Program-made: the position numbers and the translations under genes
Origin: Pseudomonadota bacterium
GTDB lineage: Bacteria > Pseudomonadota > Gammaproteobacteria > Acidiferrobacterales > Sulfurifustaceae
Length of the DNA: 15,275 nucleotides
Assembly: GCA_020354085.1 (NCBI GenBank)
Contig: CP070641.1
Span: 2,088,895 to 2,104,169, forward strand
Direction of reading: 5' to 3'
Part shown: in pieces, positions 7,122-14,742 of the stretch
How positions within the stretch are numbered: the first letter of the stretch is position 1
Layout: each line of letters begins with the position of its first letter
The notes under the pieces: generated by a model
What the model was told of the DNA's origin: nothing
The model's input: only the letters and a program-made list of their open reading frames with translations
Database searches by the model: none

Positions 7122-7127
7122 CCCTCC
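7122..7127 (-). promoter_or_regulatory. Ribosome binding site that selects the ATG at 7114
   Basis: GGAGGG on the minus strand ends 7 bases before ATG at 7114. The upstream in-frame GTG (7129) overlaps this sequence and so is unlikely to be the start. Confidence 0.65.
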
Positions 7128-7142
7128 ACTGAGATGTGTACG

Positions 7143-8369
7143 TTATTTGACCGCGTTTGATAATACTCGTTTCACCGCACCGATGCGCGCCTCGCGAATG
7201 CGCGCGCCGACCTGCGGGCCGCTTGCCCCCGCCGCCAGCGCCGCAGTGTCGATATCCCGTGCGGCCGCGAAGGCGTTGCGAAACTTTTCACCCTGCGGAT
7301 ATGGCCGCATCTCATGTCCAGTGCGTCCACGGTAGTCCGCCTCGCAGGCCAATACGAACTGCTCGATGCGTTGCGGTTTGCGAAACGCATCCATGGCCTC
7401 GAAGGTGTCCACCAGCGTCGCCGCGCGCAACTCATCGATACGATGACAATGGCCGTGAAAGCGCGCCGCCAACACGCCAAGATCGCGGTATTCGTTCGGG
7501 ATGCGAAACCGCTGGCACAGCGCCCGGACCATATCGGCGCCGCGTTCCTCATGGCCGATGTGGCGCGGCCACTCCGTGCTCGGCGTCGTGCCCTTGCCGA
7601 CATCATGCATAAGAGCGGCAAACCGCACACGCGGATCCGGCGATAGTTTCGCCGCAGCATCCACGACCAACATCGCGTGCGCGCCGGTGTCGATCTCCGG
7701 GTGGTGCTTCTCGGGTTGCGGTACGCCGAACAGTGCGTCGATCTCCGGAAACAAGCGGACGAGCGCACCGCAGCCGCGTAACACGGTAAAGAATCGCGAC
7801 GGCGTGTCTTCCGCGAGTGCTCGCTCCAGCTCTGCCCACACGCGCTCGGCCACCAGATGGTCGATTTCGCCCGCCGCCACCATTTCCTTCATGAGCGTAT
7901 TGGTCACGTGGGCGACGCGAAATCCCCATTTGGCATAGCGCGCGGCGAAACGCGCCACGCGCAGCACCCGCACCGGATCCTCGGCAAAAGCCTCGGATAC
8001 ATGTCGCAGCACGCCATTGCGCAAGTCCACGGCGCCGCCATACGGATCGACCAACTGCCCGGCTTCGTCCTCGGCCATAGCATTGATGGTCAGATCGCGT
8101 CGTTTCAAATCGTCCTCGAGCGTGACATCGGGCGCGGCATAGACTGTGAAGCCCTTGTAACCGTGGCCGCTCTTGCGCTCGGTGCGCGCGAGCGCGTATT
8201 CGGCCTTGGTTTCGGGATGCAGGAACACCGGGAAGTCCGCGCCCACGGGTTTGAATCCCTGCGCCACCATTTGCTCGGGTGTCGCGCCGACCACGACGTA
8301 GTCACGGTCCTGCACTGGCAGGCCGAGCAGCTTGTCGCGCACGGCGCCGCCGACTAAATAGATCTTCAT
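7143..8369 (-). CDS. cca: CCA-adding tRNA nucleotidyltransferase with HD domain
   Basis: Adds or repairs the 3' CCA of tRNAs without a nucleic-acid template. The 408-residue product matches the long, gammaproteobacterial/betaproteobacterial class II form (E. coli about 412). The nucleotidyltransferase head shows GGAVRD (7-12) and the metal-binding D21-x-D23 (DRD). RRDLTINAMA (90-99) and EDPVRVLRVARFAAR (130-144) follow. The C-terminal HD phosphohydrolase domain has HHPEID (222-227) and the H255-D256 pair in LMHDVGKG, so the extra phosphatase activities of the multifunctional enzyme are likely kept. AGGATGA stands 7 bases before the ATG. It is the first gene of the minus-strand run and diverges from the aminopeptidase gene over 52 bases. 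No convincing promoter for it is visible in that gap. Confidence 0.95.
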   Translation of the reverse strand: MKIYLVGGAVRDKLLGLPVQDRDYVVVGATPEQMVAQGFKPVGADFPVFLHPETKAEYALARTERKSGHGYKGFTVYAAPDVTLEDDLKRRDLTINAMAEDEAGQLVDPYGGAVDLRNGVLRHVSEAFAEDPVRVLRVARFAARYAKWGFRVAHVTNTLMKEMVAAGEIDHLVAERVWAELERALAEDTPSRFFTVLRGCGALVRLFPEIDALFGVPQPEKHHPEIDTGAHAMLVVDAAAKLSPDPRVRFAALMHDVGKGTTPSTEWPRHIGHEERGADMVRALCQRFRIPNEYRDLGVLAARFHGHCHRIDELRAATLVDTFEAMDAFRKPQRIEQFVLACEADYRGRTGHEMRPYPQGEKFRNAFAAARDIDTAALAAGASGPQVGARIREARIGAVKRVLSNAVK

Positions 8370-8383
8370 GAAGTCATCCTAAT

Positions 8384-8412
8384 GTGACAGACCGATCAGC
8401 GCCAAGTAGTAT
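8384..8412 (+). promoter_or_regulatory. Candidate sigma-70 promoter for the aminopeptidase gene
   Basis: GTGACA at 8384-8389 matches the -35 consensus at five of six positions. A 17-base spacer leads to TAGTAT at 8407-8412, four of six at -10. The expected start of transcription is about 8418-8421, within a few bases of the ATG at 8422, and there is no Shine-Dalgarno sequence, so the mRNA may be leaderless. Confidence 0.45.
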
Positions 8413-8421
8413 CTCCCGCCG

Positions 8422-9474
8422 ATGCGCAAACAGCTCTTGCTCCTTTCGCTCGCGTCGTCCCTGACCGGTTGCGGCACGATCAACTTCTATTGGCAGGCGA
8501 TCGGTGGACACCTTGAGGTGCTCACCAGTAGTCGACCGATTGAAGAAGTCATCGTCGACGACAGGGTACCCGCCGCGACGCGTGCCAAGCTCGACTACGT
8601 CCGCGACGCGCGCCGTTTCGCCGTGGAGGCACTGGCGCTGCCAGATAACGGCAGTTATCAGAACTATGCGGATCTCGAGCGGCCGTTCGTGCTGTGGAAC
8701 GTGTTTGCCACGCCCGAGTTTTCGGTGACACCGAAGGAATGGTGCTTCGTCATGGTCGGATGCGTGACGTACCGCGGTTATTTCAATCGCGACCATGCCG
8801 AAGCGTTCGCGGCGCAACTGCGCGCCGACGGTTACGACGTCTATGTCGCGGGAGTGGCCGCCTACTCCACGCTCGGTTGGTTCAGCGACCCTGTGCTCAA
8901 CACCATGCTGCGGCGCAGCGACGCCGAGGTCGCCGCCTTGTTGTTCCACGAGCTTGCGCATCAAAAGCTATACGTGAAGGGCGACACTACCTTTAATGAG
9001 TCGTTCGCCACCGTCATCGAACTCGAAGGTACCCGCCGTTGGCTCGCCAGCCACAATGACGAGGCGGCGTTCGGCGCGCAGCGACAGCGTATCGCGCGCC
9101 ACCGCGAATTTACTGCGTTGATGCTCGACTATCGCGCGCGCCTGGCGGCGCTCTATCGCATCGAAGAAAGCGACGCCGACAAGCGCGCGACCAAGCAGGC
9201 GCTGCTCGCGCAGATCAAGCAGGACTACACGCACCTGCGATCGACATGGGACGGGGATACGCGCTACGACAAGTTCTTTGACCAGGCATTCAACAACGCG
9301 CACTTCGCCGCCGTCGGCGCGTATCATGGCTATGTTGACGGGTTGCAGGCGGTGCTGGTAGAGAACGGCGGCGACCTGGTCGCCTTCTACCGCGCGGCTG
9401 AGGTCTTGGCGCGTCTGCCGTCGTCCGAGCGCGCCGCACGACTCGCGCGCGACTCACGTCCGGCGGACAGATAG
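8422..9474 (+). CDS. Lipoprotein zinc aminopeptidase (COG4324-like)
   Basis: A 350-residue predicted metallo-aminopeptidase tethered to a membrane by lipid. The signal peptide ends in a lipobox, LTGC with C17 as the acylated residue and Gly at +2. The zinc site is HELAH (H176, E177, H180), and E193 in FNESFAT, 13 residues after H180, is a likely third ligand. The family pattern continues through ATPEFSVTPKEWCFVMVGCVTYRGYF (97-122) and the conserved C-terminal LVAFYRAAEVLARLP. The biological substrate is not known. The gene lies between cca and the epimerase on the opposite strand to both. Its last 29 codons are overlapped by the convergent epimerase gene. The ATG has no ribosome site; a plausible promoter lies immediately upstream. 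Confidence 0.83.
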   Translation: MRKQLLLLSLASSLTGCGTINFYWQAIGGHLEVLTSSRPIEEVIVDDRVPAATRAKLDYVRDARRFAVEALALPDNGSYQNYADLERPFVLWNVFATPEFSVTPKEWCFVMVGCVTYRGYFNRDHAEAFAAQLRADGYDVYVAGVAAYSTLGWFSDPVLNTMLRRSDAEVAALLFHELAHQKLYVKGDTTFNESFATVIELEGTRRWLASHNDEAAFGAQRQRIARHREFTALMLDYRARLAALYRIEESDADKRATKQALLAQIKQDYTHLRSTWDGDTRYDKFFDQAFNNAHFAAVGAYHGYVDGLQAVLVENGGDLVAFYRAAEVLARLPSSERAARLARDSRPADR

Positions 9475-10370
9475 CCCGGCACGACACTCTCGAGCGCCGT
9501 TGGCTGGAATCCGAAGACATCCGGAAAGGTTTGCGAGCAAACGCTGTCAATCTGCAGCGACTTGTAATTGTCGAGCGAGAATGGTTTGCCGGGGACCCAT
9601 TCGAGTACGGCCGCCTGCAACCACGACAGGGTTTGATTGAGCGGAACGATCTTGATGCGCTTGCCCATGCACGCGGCGATATAGGCCACCAGTTCAGCGA
9701 GCGTGTAGACCTTGGGACCGCATAGGTCGTAACGCGCGCCATAGGTTTTGTGATTGCCGAGCGAAGCGACGAAACAGCGCGCCACGTCCTCAGCGTAGAT
9801 CGGCTGGAAGCGCGCGCTGGCGCAGGCGAGCGGCATCATGCCCGGCGTCAGCCGCAGCAGCGCTGCAAAGCGGTTCACGAAACTGTCGCGCGGACCGAAG
9901 ATTACGGACGGCCGGAAGCTCGTCACGCGCAGGTCAGGTCCATGGGCGCGGTGCACGGTGTCCTCGCCCATTGCCTTGGTGCGCAGGTAGTGACTCGGCC
10001 CCTTTAGCGATGCGTGCAACGCGCTCATGTGCAACAGGCGCGACACGCCGGTCTGGCGGCAGGCCTCGATTATCTTGGCTGGCAGTTCCGCATGCGCGCG
10101 GGCGAAACCACGCCCGCCGTGACCACTTTCGTTAAGAATGCCCACCAGGTTGATCGCGGCATCTTGGCCGTCTAACAACTGGCGCAAGAACGCCGTGTTG
10201 TGCACGTCGCCCTCTACTAACTCCACGGTAGGAAACACAAGGAGCTCGCGGTGGCGTTCGCGTCGCCGCGTCGGGATCGTCACGCGGTGGCCTTGGGCGA
10301 CGAGCTGCGCGGCGATACGGCTACCGACGAAGCCGGTGCCACCGATGATGCATATCTTGGATGTTGGCAT
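9387..10370 (-). CDS. NDUFA9-like NAD(P)-dependent epimerase/dehydratase (atypical SDR)
   Basis: A 327-residue atypical short-chain dehydrogenase of the complex I NDUFA9 subunit type. The Rossmann motif is GGTGFVG (10-16), with AAINLVGILNE (71-81), and a Tyr-x3-Lys pair is at Y128/K132 in SHYLRTKAMGE. FRPSVIFGPRDSFVNRFA (152-169), IYAEDVAR and YDLCGPKVYTL (214-224) are typical. Mitochondrial NDUFA9 is an accessory complex I subunit; what bacterial stand-alone members do is uncertain, and no NADH dehydrogenase genes lie here. Family members normally end near the VVPGYL seen at 296-301. The last 26 residues (Ser/Arg/Ala-rich) lie within the 88-base overlap with the aminopeptidase gene and look like an added tail. 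It follows slt by 63 bases and is likely co-transcribed. AAGG lies only 3 bases from the ATG. Confidence 0.85.
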   Translation of the reverse strand: MPTSKICIIGGTGFVGSRIAAQLVAQGHRVTIPTRRRERHRELLVFPTVELVEGDVHNTAFLRQLLDGQDAAINLVGILNESGHGGRGFARAHAELPAKIIEACRQTGVSRLLHMSALHASLKGPSHYLRTKAMGEDTVHRAHGPDLRVTSFRPSVIFGPRDSFVNRFAALLRLTPGMMPLACASARFQPIYAEDVARCFVASLGNHKTYGARYDLCGPKVYTLAELVAYIAACMGKRIKIVPLNQTLSWLQAAVLEWVPGKPFSLDNYKSLQIDSVCSQTFPDVFGFQPTALESVVPGYLSAGRESRASRAARSDDGRRAKTSAAR

Positions 10371-10433
10371 GTGCCTTAGTGCAGGCGGCGAAGCGGGTTT
10401 TGCCGGCCTTTGTACAAACGCGCCATGGGTCCG

Positions 10434-12377
10434 TCAAGGTGCCTCGTTGCGCGGGATCGTCACCGGCGGCATGCGCGCCGAAAGCCGCGTCGGGCGCGCG
10501 CCCAGACGATGATCGTAGACGACGGTATAGGCCAAAACATTCTTCACGTAGTCGCGCGTCTCGTTGAACGGTATCGATTCCACCCAGATCTGGGTATCGA
10601 GGCGCTGCTCTGGCATCCAACCGGCCACGCGTATGGGGCCAGCGTTATAGGCGGCGGTAGCGAGGACTTGATAGCCGCGATGTCGCTGCAACATTTCTTT
10701 GAGATAGCGCGTACCGAGCCGTATGTTGTTTTCGACGTCCAACAGCGCCTGAGAACTGCCGACGGATAGATTGAGCTTGCGGCCCGTCTGGCGCCCGGTC
10801 GCGGGCATGAGCTGCATCAATCCGAGCGCCCCGGCGGATGAGCGCGCATCCACGACAAACGCCGACTCCTGGCGTACCACGCCATAGATCCAGCCGGGAT
10901 CGATACTGGATTGATTCGCGTTGGCCTCGATCATGTCGCGATACAACACCGGGAAGCGCAGCTCCAGGTCGTCATTGTGGCCACTGCGCGCGACGGTGAG
11001 GATCGCGCGGTCGTACCAGCCCCACTGGCGCGCCACCACCGCCGCTACCTGCAGCTCGCGATTGTTCATGTGTTGGGTCGTGTAACTCCACTGACGACGC
11101 GCATCCGGCACGAGACCGATGAGATACAACTCGCGCGCCGCTTGTATGCCGGGGCGGGCAAGCATGGCGCCAGTCTCTTCGGACGTTGCCTCGATGCTCT
11201 CATGCTGCATCGAGTAGTCGGCGCCGACTCGGTCGGCCGCGAGGAATCCATAGTAATTGCGGTCACGTGCGAGGCTCGTGTAGAGCCGATTGGCTTCCTG
11301 CATTTCGTCACTATGCTCGAGCGTGCGCGCCTTCCAGTACCGCCACTGCGGTTCGTTCTGCTGCTCCTGCGGCAGCGCGGCGACAAACTGGCGCGCGGTT
11401 CCCCATTGAGCGGCCCGCAGGGCCGCCCGTAGTCGCCACAAGTGCAGCGACTCATCGTTCGGGTCCGCCGACACCGCCGACAGCAGCGGCAGCGCCGATG
11501 GCAGATTGTCTTGGGCTGCGAGGATGCCGACGTGCCGATAGACATAGTTGTCGTCTTCACCGAAGACCTGGTGCTTTGCCTTGATCCTCGCCCACTGGCG
11601 CATGGCCTCATCGGGATCGCGGTAGGCCAGGCGCACGATGCCGTGCCGGACAATCATGCGCGCGACGGGCGTCTCGACCGGATAGCGCAGGTTGGCCAGC
11701 TCGCTGACCGGATTGCGGTGCATCGCGATCCAGCGCGCTACCCAAACGCGCTCGGATGCGGGCAGATACCGCGCCAGTTCATTCGCGAGCGTCAGTTGCC
11801 GATTCTCCATGGCAAGCCGCACACGCTCCCAAACTTTTTCGCTCGTCATGTGGCCGGTCTTGTGCCACGCCGCGAACACGGCGTCGCAGGGCGCCGGCAG
11901 GCGCTTGCCGGTGCGCCACAGTGTCTCAATATCTCCGATGAATTCGGCCTGTTGTTCGTTAGTGCGCAACAAGTGTCGCAGCCGAATGCATTGTAGTTCG
12001 GGATCGTCCCCATACCGCCGGTATTCGGCGTGAAAGAGCTTCCAGTCGCCGCGTGCGGCAAGCTCGCGCAACCCGAGCTTGCGCAACGAATCCGCAACCG
12101 GGGCAAACGCGCTGCGCGCCAGAAACGCCTGGAGCTCCGCGCTGCGCAACGCCCCAACACGGTCTTTGTAGATTTCGTACTCCAGGTAGCCCTGCAGCAC
12201 ATACCCGTCAAGCTTTTCAGTGAGTGAAATCGCCCGCGCGCGCTGCCCGGCGCGCAGGGCATCGAGCGCCGCGCGATAATCGGCACGCTGATCTTCAATC
12301 GACGCGGCCGCGGCCAAAGGAATTCCGCCGAGCGCTAGGATCGAAATCAAGATGAGATACAGCAATCGAGCAACCAT
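10434..12377 (-). CDS. slt: Soluble lytic murein transglycosylase (Slt70-type)
   Basis: Periplasmic enzyme that cleaves the beta-1,4 link between MurNAc and GlcNAc in peptidoglycan, leaving 1,6-anhydroMurNAc. The product is 647 residues, close to the E. coli Slt70 precursor. A signal peptide covers 1-25 (MVARLLYLILISILALGG, cut near AAA). A long helical superhelix (about 30-450) holds motifs such as ALRAAQWGTA (319-328) and RYWKAR (346-351). The catalytic lysozyme-like domain runs from about 485: VVRQESAF with E504 as the acid, GLMQLMPATG (519-528), and AYNAGP (576-581), then IPFNETRDYVKNVL (602-615). The ATG at 12377 is chosen because the signal peptide starts there; the open frame runs on to 12662 but that part is antisense to the dehydrogenase. 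No ribosome site is visible. First gene of a unit with the epimerase. Confidence 0.94.
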   Translation of the reverse strand: MVARLLYLILISILALGGIPLAAAASIEDQRADYRAALDALRAGQRARAISLTEKLDGYVLQGYLEYEIYKDRVGALRSAELQAFLARSAFAPVADSLRKLGLRELAARGDWKLFHAEYRRYGDDPELQCIRLRHLLRTNEQQAEFIGDIETLWRTGKRLPAPCDAVFAAWHKTGHMTSEKVWERVRLAMENRQLTLANELARYLPASERVWVARWIAMHRNPVSELANLRYPVETPVARMIVRHGIVRLAYRDPDEAMRQWARIKAKHQVFGEDDNYVYRHVGILAAQDNLPSALPLLSAVSADPNDESLHLWRLRAALRAAQWGTARQFVAALPQEQQNEPQWRYWKARTLEHSDEMQEANRLYTSLARDRNYYGFLAADRVGADYSMQHESIEATSEETGAMLARPGIQAARELYLIGLVPDARRQWSYTTQHMNNRELQVAAVVARQWGWYDRAILTVARSGHNDDLELRFPVLYRDMIEANANQSSIDPGWIYGVVRQESAFVVDARSSAGALGLMQLMPATGRQTGRKLNLSVGSSQALLDVENNIRLGTRYLKEMLQRHRGYQVLATAAYNAGPIRVAGWMPEQRLDTQIWVESIPFNETRDYVKNVLAYTVVYDHRLGARPTRLSARMPPVTIPRNEAP

Positions 12378-12384
12378 AGGGTGT

Positions 12385-12390
12385 ATTGTA
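12385..12390 (-). promoter_or_regulatory. slt: -10-like hexamer close to the slt start
   Basis: TACAAT on the minus strand (five of six to consensus) ends 7 bases before the slt ATG. No good -35 element is visible at the usual distance. With no Shine-Dalgarno sequence before slt, this may produce an mRNA starting at or next to the ATG. Confidence 0.35.
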
Positions 12391-12393
12391 GAT

Positions 12394-12412
12394 GACCGGG
12401 CCTCGCTCGGTC
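12394..12412. repeat. Inverted repeat in the slt / dehydrogenase divergent gap
   Basis: The 19 bases pair as an 8-base stem (GACCGGGC with GCTCGGTC, one G-T pair) around a CTC loop. It sits in the 55-base gap, between the slt -10-like hexamer and the ribosome site of the dehydrogenase. It could be an operator shared by the two genes or a hairpin in the leader of the dehydrogenase mRNA. Confidence 0.5.
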
Positions 12413-12432
12413 CTGTGTTGAGGAGAGAGTAA

Positions 12433-13797
12433 ATGGCATTGGAATCGATAAATCCGACCAACGGCGAGACGCTGAAGGAGTACTCTTCTTGGACTGCGGA
12501 GGAGCTCGAGACCGTGATGGCCGAAGTCGCCGGAGCGGTTGTGGCCTGGCAAGAGCAAGCTATCGATGCGCGCGCACGCGTCCTGCGGCAGGCGGCCGTC
12601 ATTCTGCGGGGCGACGTGAGCACGTACGCCAGCCTGATCACACACGAGATGGGCAAGCCCATCCGCGAGGCACGGGCCGAAGTGGAGAAATGCGCGCTGG
12701 GGTGCGACTTCTACGCCGAGCATGCCGCCGCCTGGCTGCGTGACGAGATCGTCGAATCGGACGCCGCGCGCAGTCTCATAGCCTACCAACCGCTCGGCAC
12801 CCTGCTTGCGGTGATGCCATGGAATTACCCGTTGTGGCAGGCGTTCCGCGCGGCGGCGCCGGCTCTCATGGCCGGCAATACCGTGGTACTGAAGCACGCC
12901 TCCAACGTCCCGCAATGTGCGCTCGCCATCGAGGCGATACTTGAAAAAGCCGGCCTGCGGCGCGGCGTGTTTCGCACGTTGATGATCACCGCCGATCAAG
13001 CGCAGCGGCTTATCGCCGATGATCGCATCCACGCCGTCACGCTCACCGGCAGCGAGACCGCGGGCCGCAAGGTCGCCGCCGCGGCCGGCGCCGCGCTCAA
13101 GAAGACCGTGCTTGAACTCGGTGGGTCCGATCCATTCGTAGTGCTCGCCGACGCCGATCTCGATCAGGCCGCCAGTGGGGGCGTCGCGGCGCGCTTTCAA
13201 AATACCGGTCAGAGCTGCATCGCAGCCAAGCGCTTCATACTGATCGACGATATTGCCGACGACTACATCGAGAGGTTTGCAGCAACGGCGAAAGCGCTAA
13301 AGGTCGGCGATCCCATGCGGGAGGATACTCAAATCGGGCCGATGGCCCGGGAAGACCTACGCACGCAGTTGCATGAACAGGTACGCGACGCCGTTGCCAA
13401 GGGAGCGCGTGTCGTCACCGGCGGCGAACCGACGTCCGGCACGGGGTTCTTCTACCCGCCTACGATCCTGGATGGCGTGCAGCCCGGCATGCGTGCGTAT
13501 TCGGAAGAACTGTTCGGACCGGCCGCGATTGTGTTGCGCGCGCGCGATGAGAATCACGCCCTGGAGTTGGCCAACGACACACGCTATGGGCTGGGCGCCA
13601 CCGTTTGTACGCGCGATGCCAAGCGCGGCGAAGCACTCGTGCGGCGAATCCAGTCAGGTTTGGGATTCGTCAACGGCATGGTCAAGAGCGATCCGCGCCT
13701 GCCGTTCGGTGGGGTAAAATGCTCGGGCTACGGTCGTGAACTGGCAGCCCACGGTCTACGTGAGTTCGTCAGCGCGAAGACCGTGTGGGTGCGCTAG
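12433..13797 (+). CDS. sad: NAD(P)-dependent succinate-semialdehyde dehydrogenase (Sad/YneI type)
   Basis: Aldehyde dehydrogenase of 454 residues that probably oxidises succinate semialdehyde to succinate, linking GABA breakdown or related routes to the TCA cycle. The catalytic set is complete: N131 in MPWNYPLW, K154 in VVLKHASN, the TGS loop at 205-207, E228 in VLELGGSDPF, and the nucleophile C262 in NTGQSCIAAKRF. INPTNGETL at the start, HEMGKPIREARAEVEK (71-86), the ELGGSDPF signature and the closing GREL..HGLREF..AKTVW follow E. coli Sad closely as I recall it, more than GabD. Other semialdehydes are possible substrates. AGGAG ends 7 bases before the ATG. It diverges from slt and converges on the OmpA-like lipoprotein gene with a 30-base gap and no visible terminator. 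Confidence 0.88.
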   Translation: MALESINPTNGETLKEYSSWTAEELETVMAEVAGAVVAWQEQAIDARARVLRQAAVILRGDVSTYASLITHEMGKPIREARAEVEKCALGCDFYAEHAAAWLRDEIVESDAARSLIAYQPLGTLLAVMPWNYPLWQAFRAAAPALMAGNTVVLKHASNVPQCALAIEAILEKAGLRRGVFRTLMITADQAQRLIADDRIHAVTLTGSETAGRKVAAAAGAALKKTVLELGGSDPFVVLADADLDQAASGGVAARFQNTGQSCIAAKRFILIDDIADDYIERFAATAKALKVGDPMREDTQIGPMAREDLRTQLHEQVRDAVAKGARVVTGGEPTSGTGFFYPPTILDGVQPGMRAYSEELFGPAAIVLRARDENHALELANDTRYGLGATVCTRDAKRGEALVRRIQSGLGFVNGMVKSDPRLPFGGVKCSGYGRELAAHGLREFVSAKTVWVR

Positions 13798-13827
13798 CTC
13801 TCGCAAGCCGACGTGCCGCCGATACCA

Positions 13828-14685
13828 CTACTCGCGGCTACGGATCTTGCCATCAGCGTCGGAGATGACCACTTCGACGCGTCGGTTCTGTTGGCGGCCA
13901 GACTCCGTAGCATTGCTCGCGACGGGATACGCTTTACCGTAACCGAATACCTGAATGCGACGCTCCTCGATGCCATTGTTGAGCAGCGCCGCGCGCACGG
14001 CGTTGGCGCGACGCTGTGAAAGACGCTGGTTGTAGTCGGCATCACCTACGCTGTCGGTGAAGCCCTCGATCATAACGTTGCGCTCGGCATGCCGCTTCAA
14101 GAAGTCCGCGAGTCGTTGCGCGACGCGCTGGCCGCCGGGCTTGAGATCGGCGCGATCGAAATCAAACAGCACATCGCCCAGGGTAAGCACCATGCCGCGC
14201 TCGGTACCACGCGCCTGAAGATCGGATAACTCCTTGGCCAGTATTTCGGCCTTGCGGCGCGCGGCCTCTGCCTCCCGCGCACGCGCTTCCGCCAGTCTGC
14301 GCGCAGCTTCGACCTCGTGTACGCGCGCTTCGAGCAGCACCCTATCCCGCTCCATGCGCGCCTGCTGCACCTCGGCCTCGGCCGCGTTGAGCTTGGCGCG
14401 CTCGACCGCGATCGCAACCTTCTGTTGGGCGAGGTAGGCACGATGGTCGACTTCCGTTTTGCCACCGCCACCCTTCCAGAAGTCCTCCGCCGCGCGCAAC
14501 GATTCCTCCGCCTGCTTGAGCGCGAGTGGAGCGTACTTGGTTACGACGTTGTCGGCGGCGGCGCTTTGGTAAGCGGCGCGCGCCTTTTCCAGTACTTCGC
14601 TCTTTTCGGGGGTGCCGGCACAATTGCTCAGCCCAAGCACCAATGCCAAGACCATTCCAAGTCGGATGAGTAGTTGGTTGTTCAT
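13828..14685 (-). CDS. DUF4398 / OmpA-domain lipoprotein
   Basis: A 285-residue outer-membrane lipoprotein that probably anchors the membrane to peptidoglycan. The signal peptide ends at lipobox LSNC with C22 acylated; Ala at +2 suits outer-membrane sorting. Residues 28-75 (EKARAAYQSAAADNVVTKYA, LKQAEESLRAAEDFW) match the DUF4398 helical pattern. A long Ala/Glu/Arg coiled coil follows (about 82-160). The OmpA-like domain runs from about 166: LFDFDRADLKPGG (173-185), IEGFTDSVGDADYNQRLSQR (206-225) with the Asp and Arg that bind diaminopimelate in OmpA, and NRRVEVVI (267-274). AAGGAG upstream of the ATG fixes the start. The second of two tandem lipoprotein genes, 49 bases after the first. Coiled coil plus OmpA domain suggests a spacer across the periplasm. 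Confidence 0.9.
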   Translation of the reverse strand: MNNQLLIRLGMVLALVLGLSNCAGTPEKSEVLEKARAAYQSAAADNVVTKYAPLALKQAEESLRAAEDFWKGGGGKTEVDHRAYLAQQKVAIAVERAKLNAAEAEVQQARMERDRVLLEARVHEVEAARRLAEARAREAEAARRKAEILAKELSDLQARGTERGMVLTLGDVLFDFDRADLKPGGQRVAQRLADFLKRHAERNVMIEGFTDSVGDADYNQRLSQRRANAVRAALLNNGIEERRIQVFGYGKAYPVASNATESGRQQNRRVEVVISDADGKIRSRE

Positions 14686-14729
14686 GATGGCTCCTTACGA
14701 CGACGTCACATCGTCAGGACGGGTATGCG

Positions 14730-14742
14730 CGCGCTCAGCGCG
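14730..14742. other. Short perfect hairpin at the stop codon of the first lipoprotein gene
   Basis: CGCGC-TCA-GCGCG forms a 5-base stem, with the stop codon (TGA on the minus strand) as its loop. No T-run follows, so it is not a standard terminator. It might slow ribosomes or trim the mRNA between the two lipoprotein genes; chance is a fair alternative in such GC-rich DNA. Confidence 0.3.

Noticed and set aside
12378..12662. N-terminal extension of slt to 12662
   Set aside because: It would cross the divergent dehydrogenase start and put about 95 unconserved residues before the signal peptide.
12295..13200. Long open frame on the minus strand, antisense to the dehydrogenase
   Set aside because: It lies opposite a gene with a full catalytic set, has no recognisable motif and is of the kind that GC-rich codon use creates.
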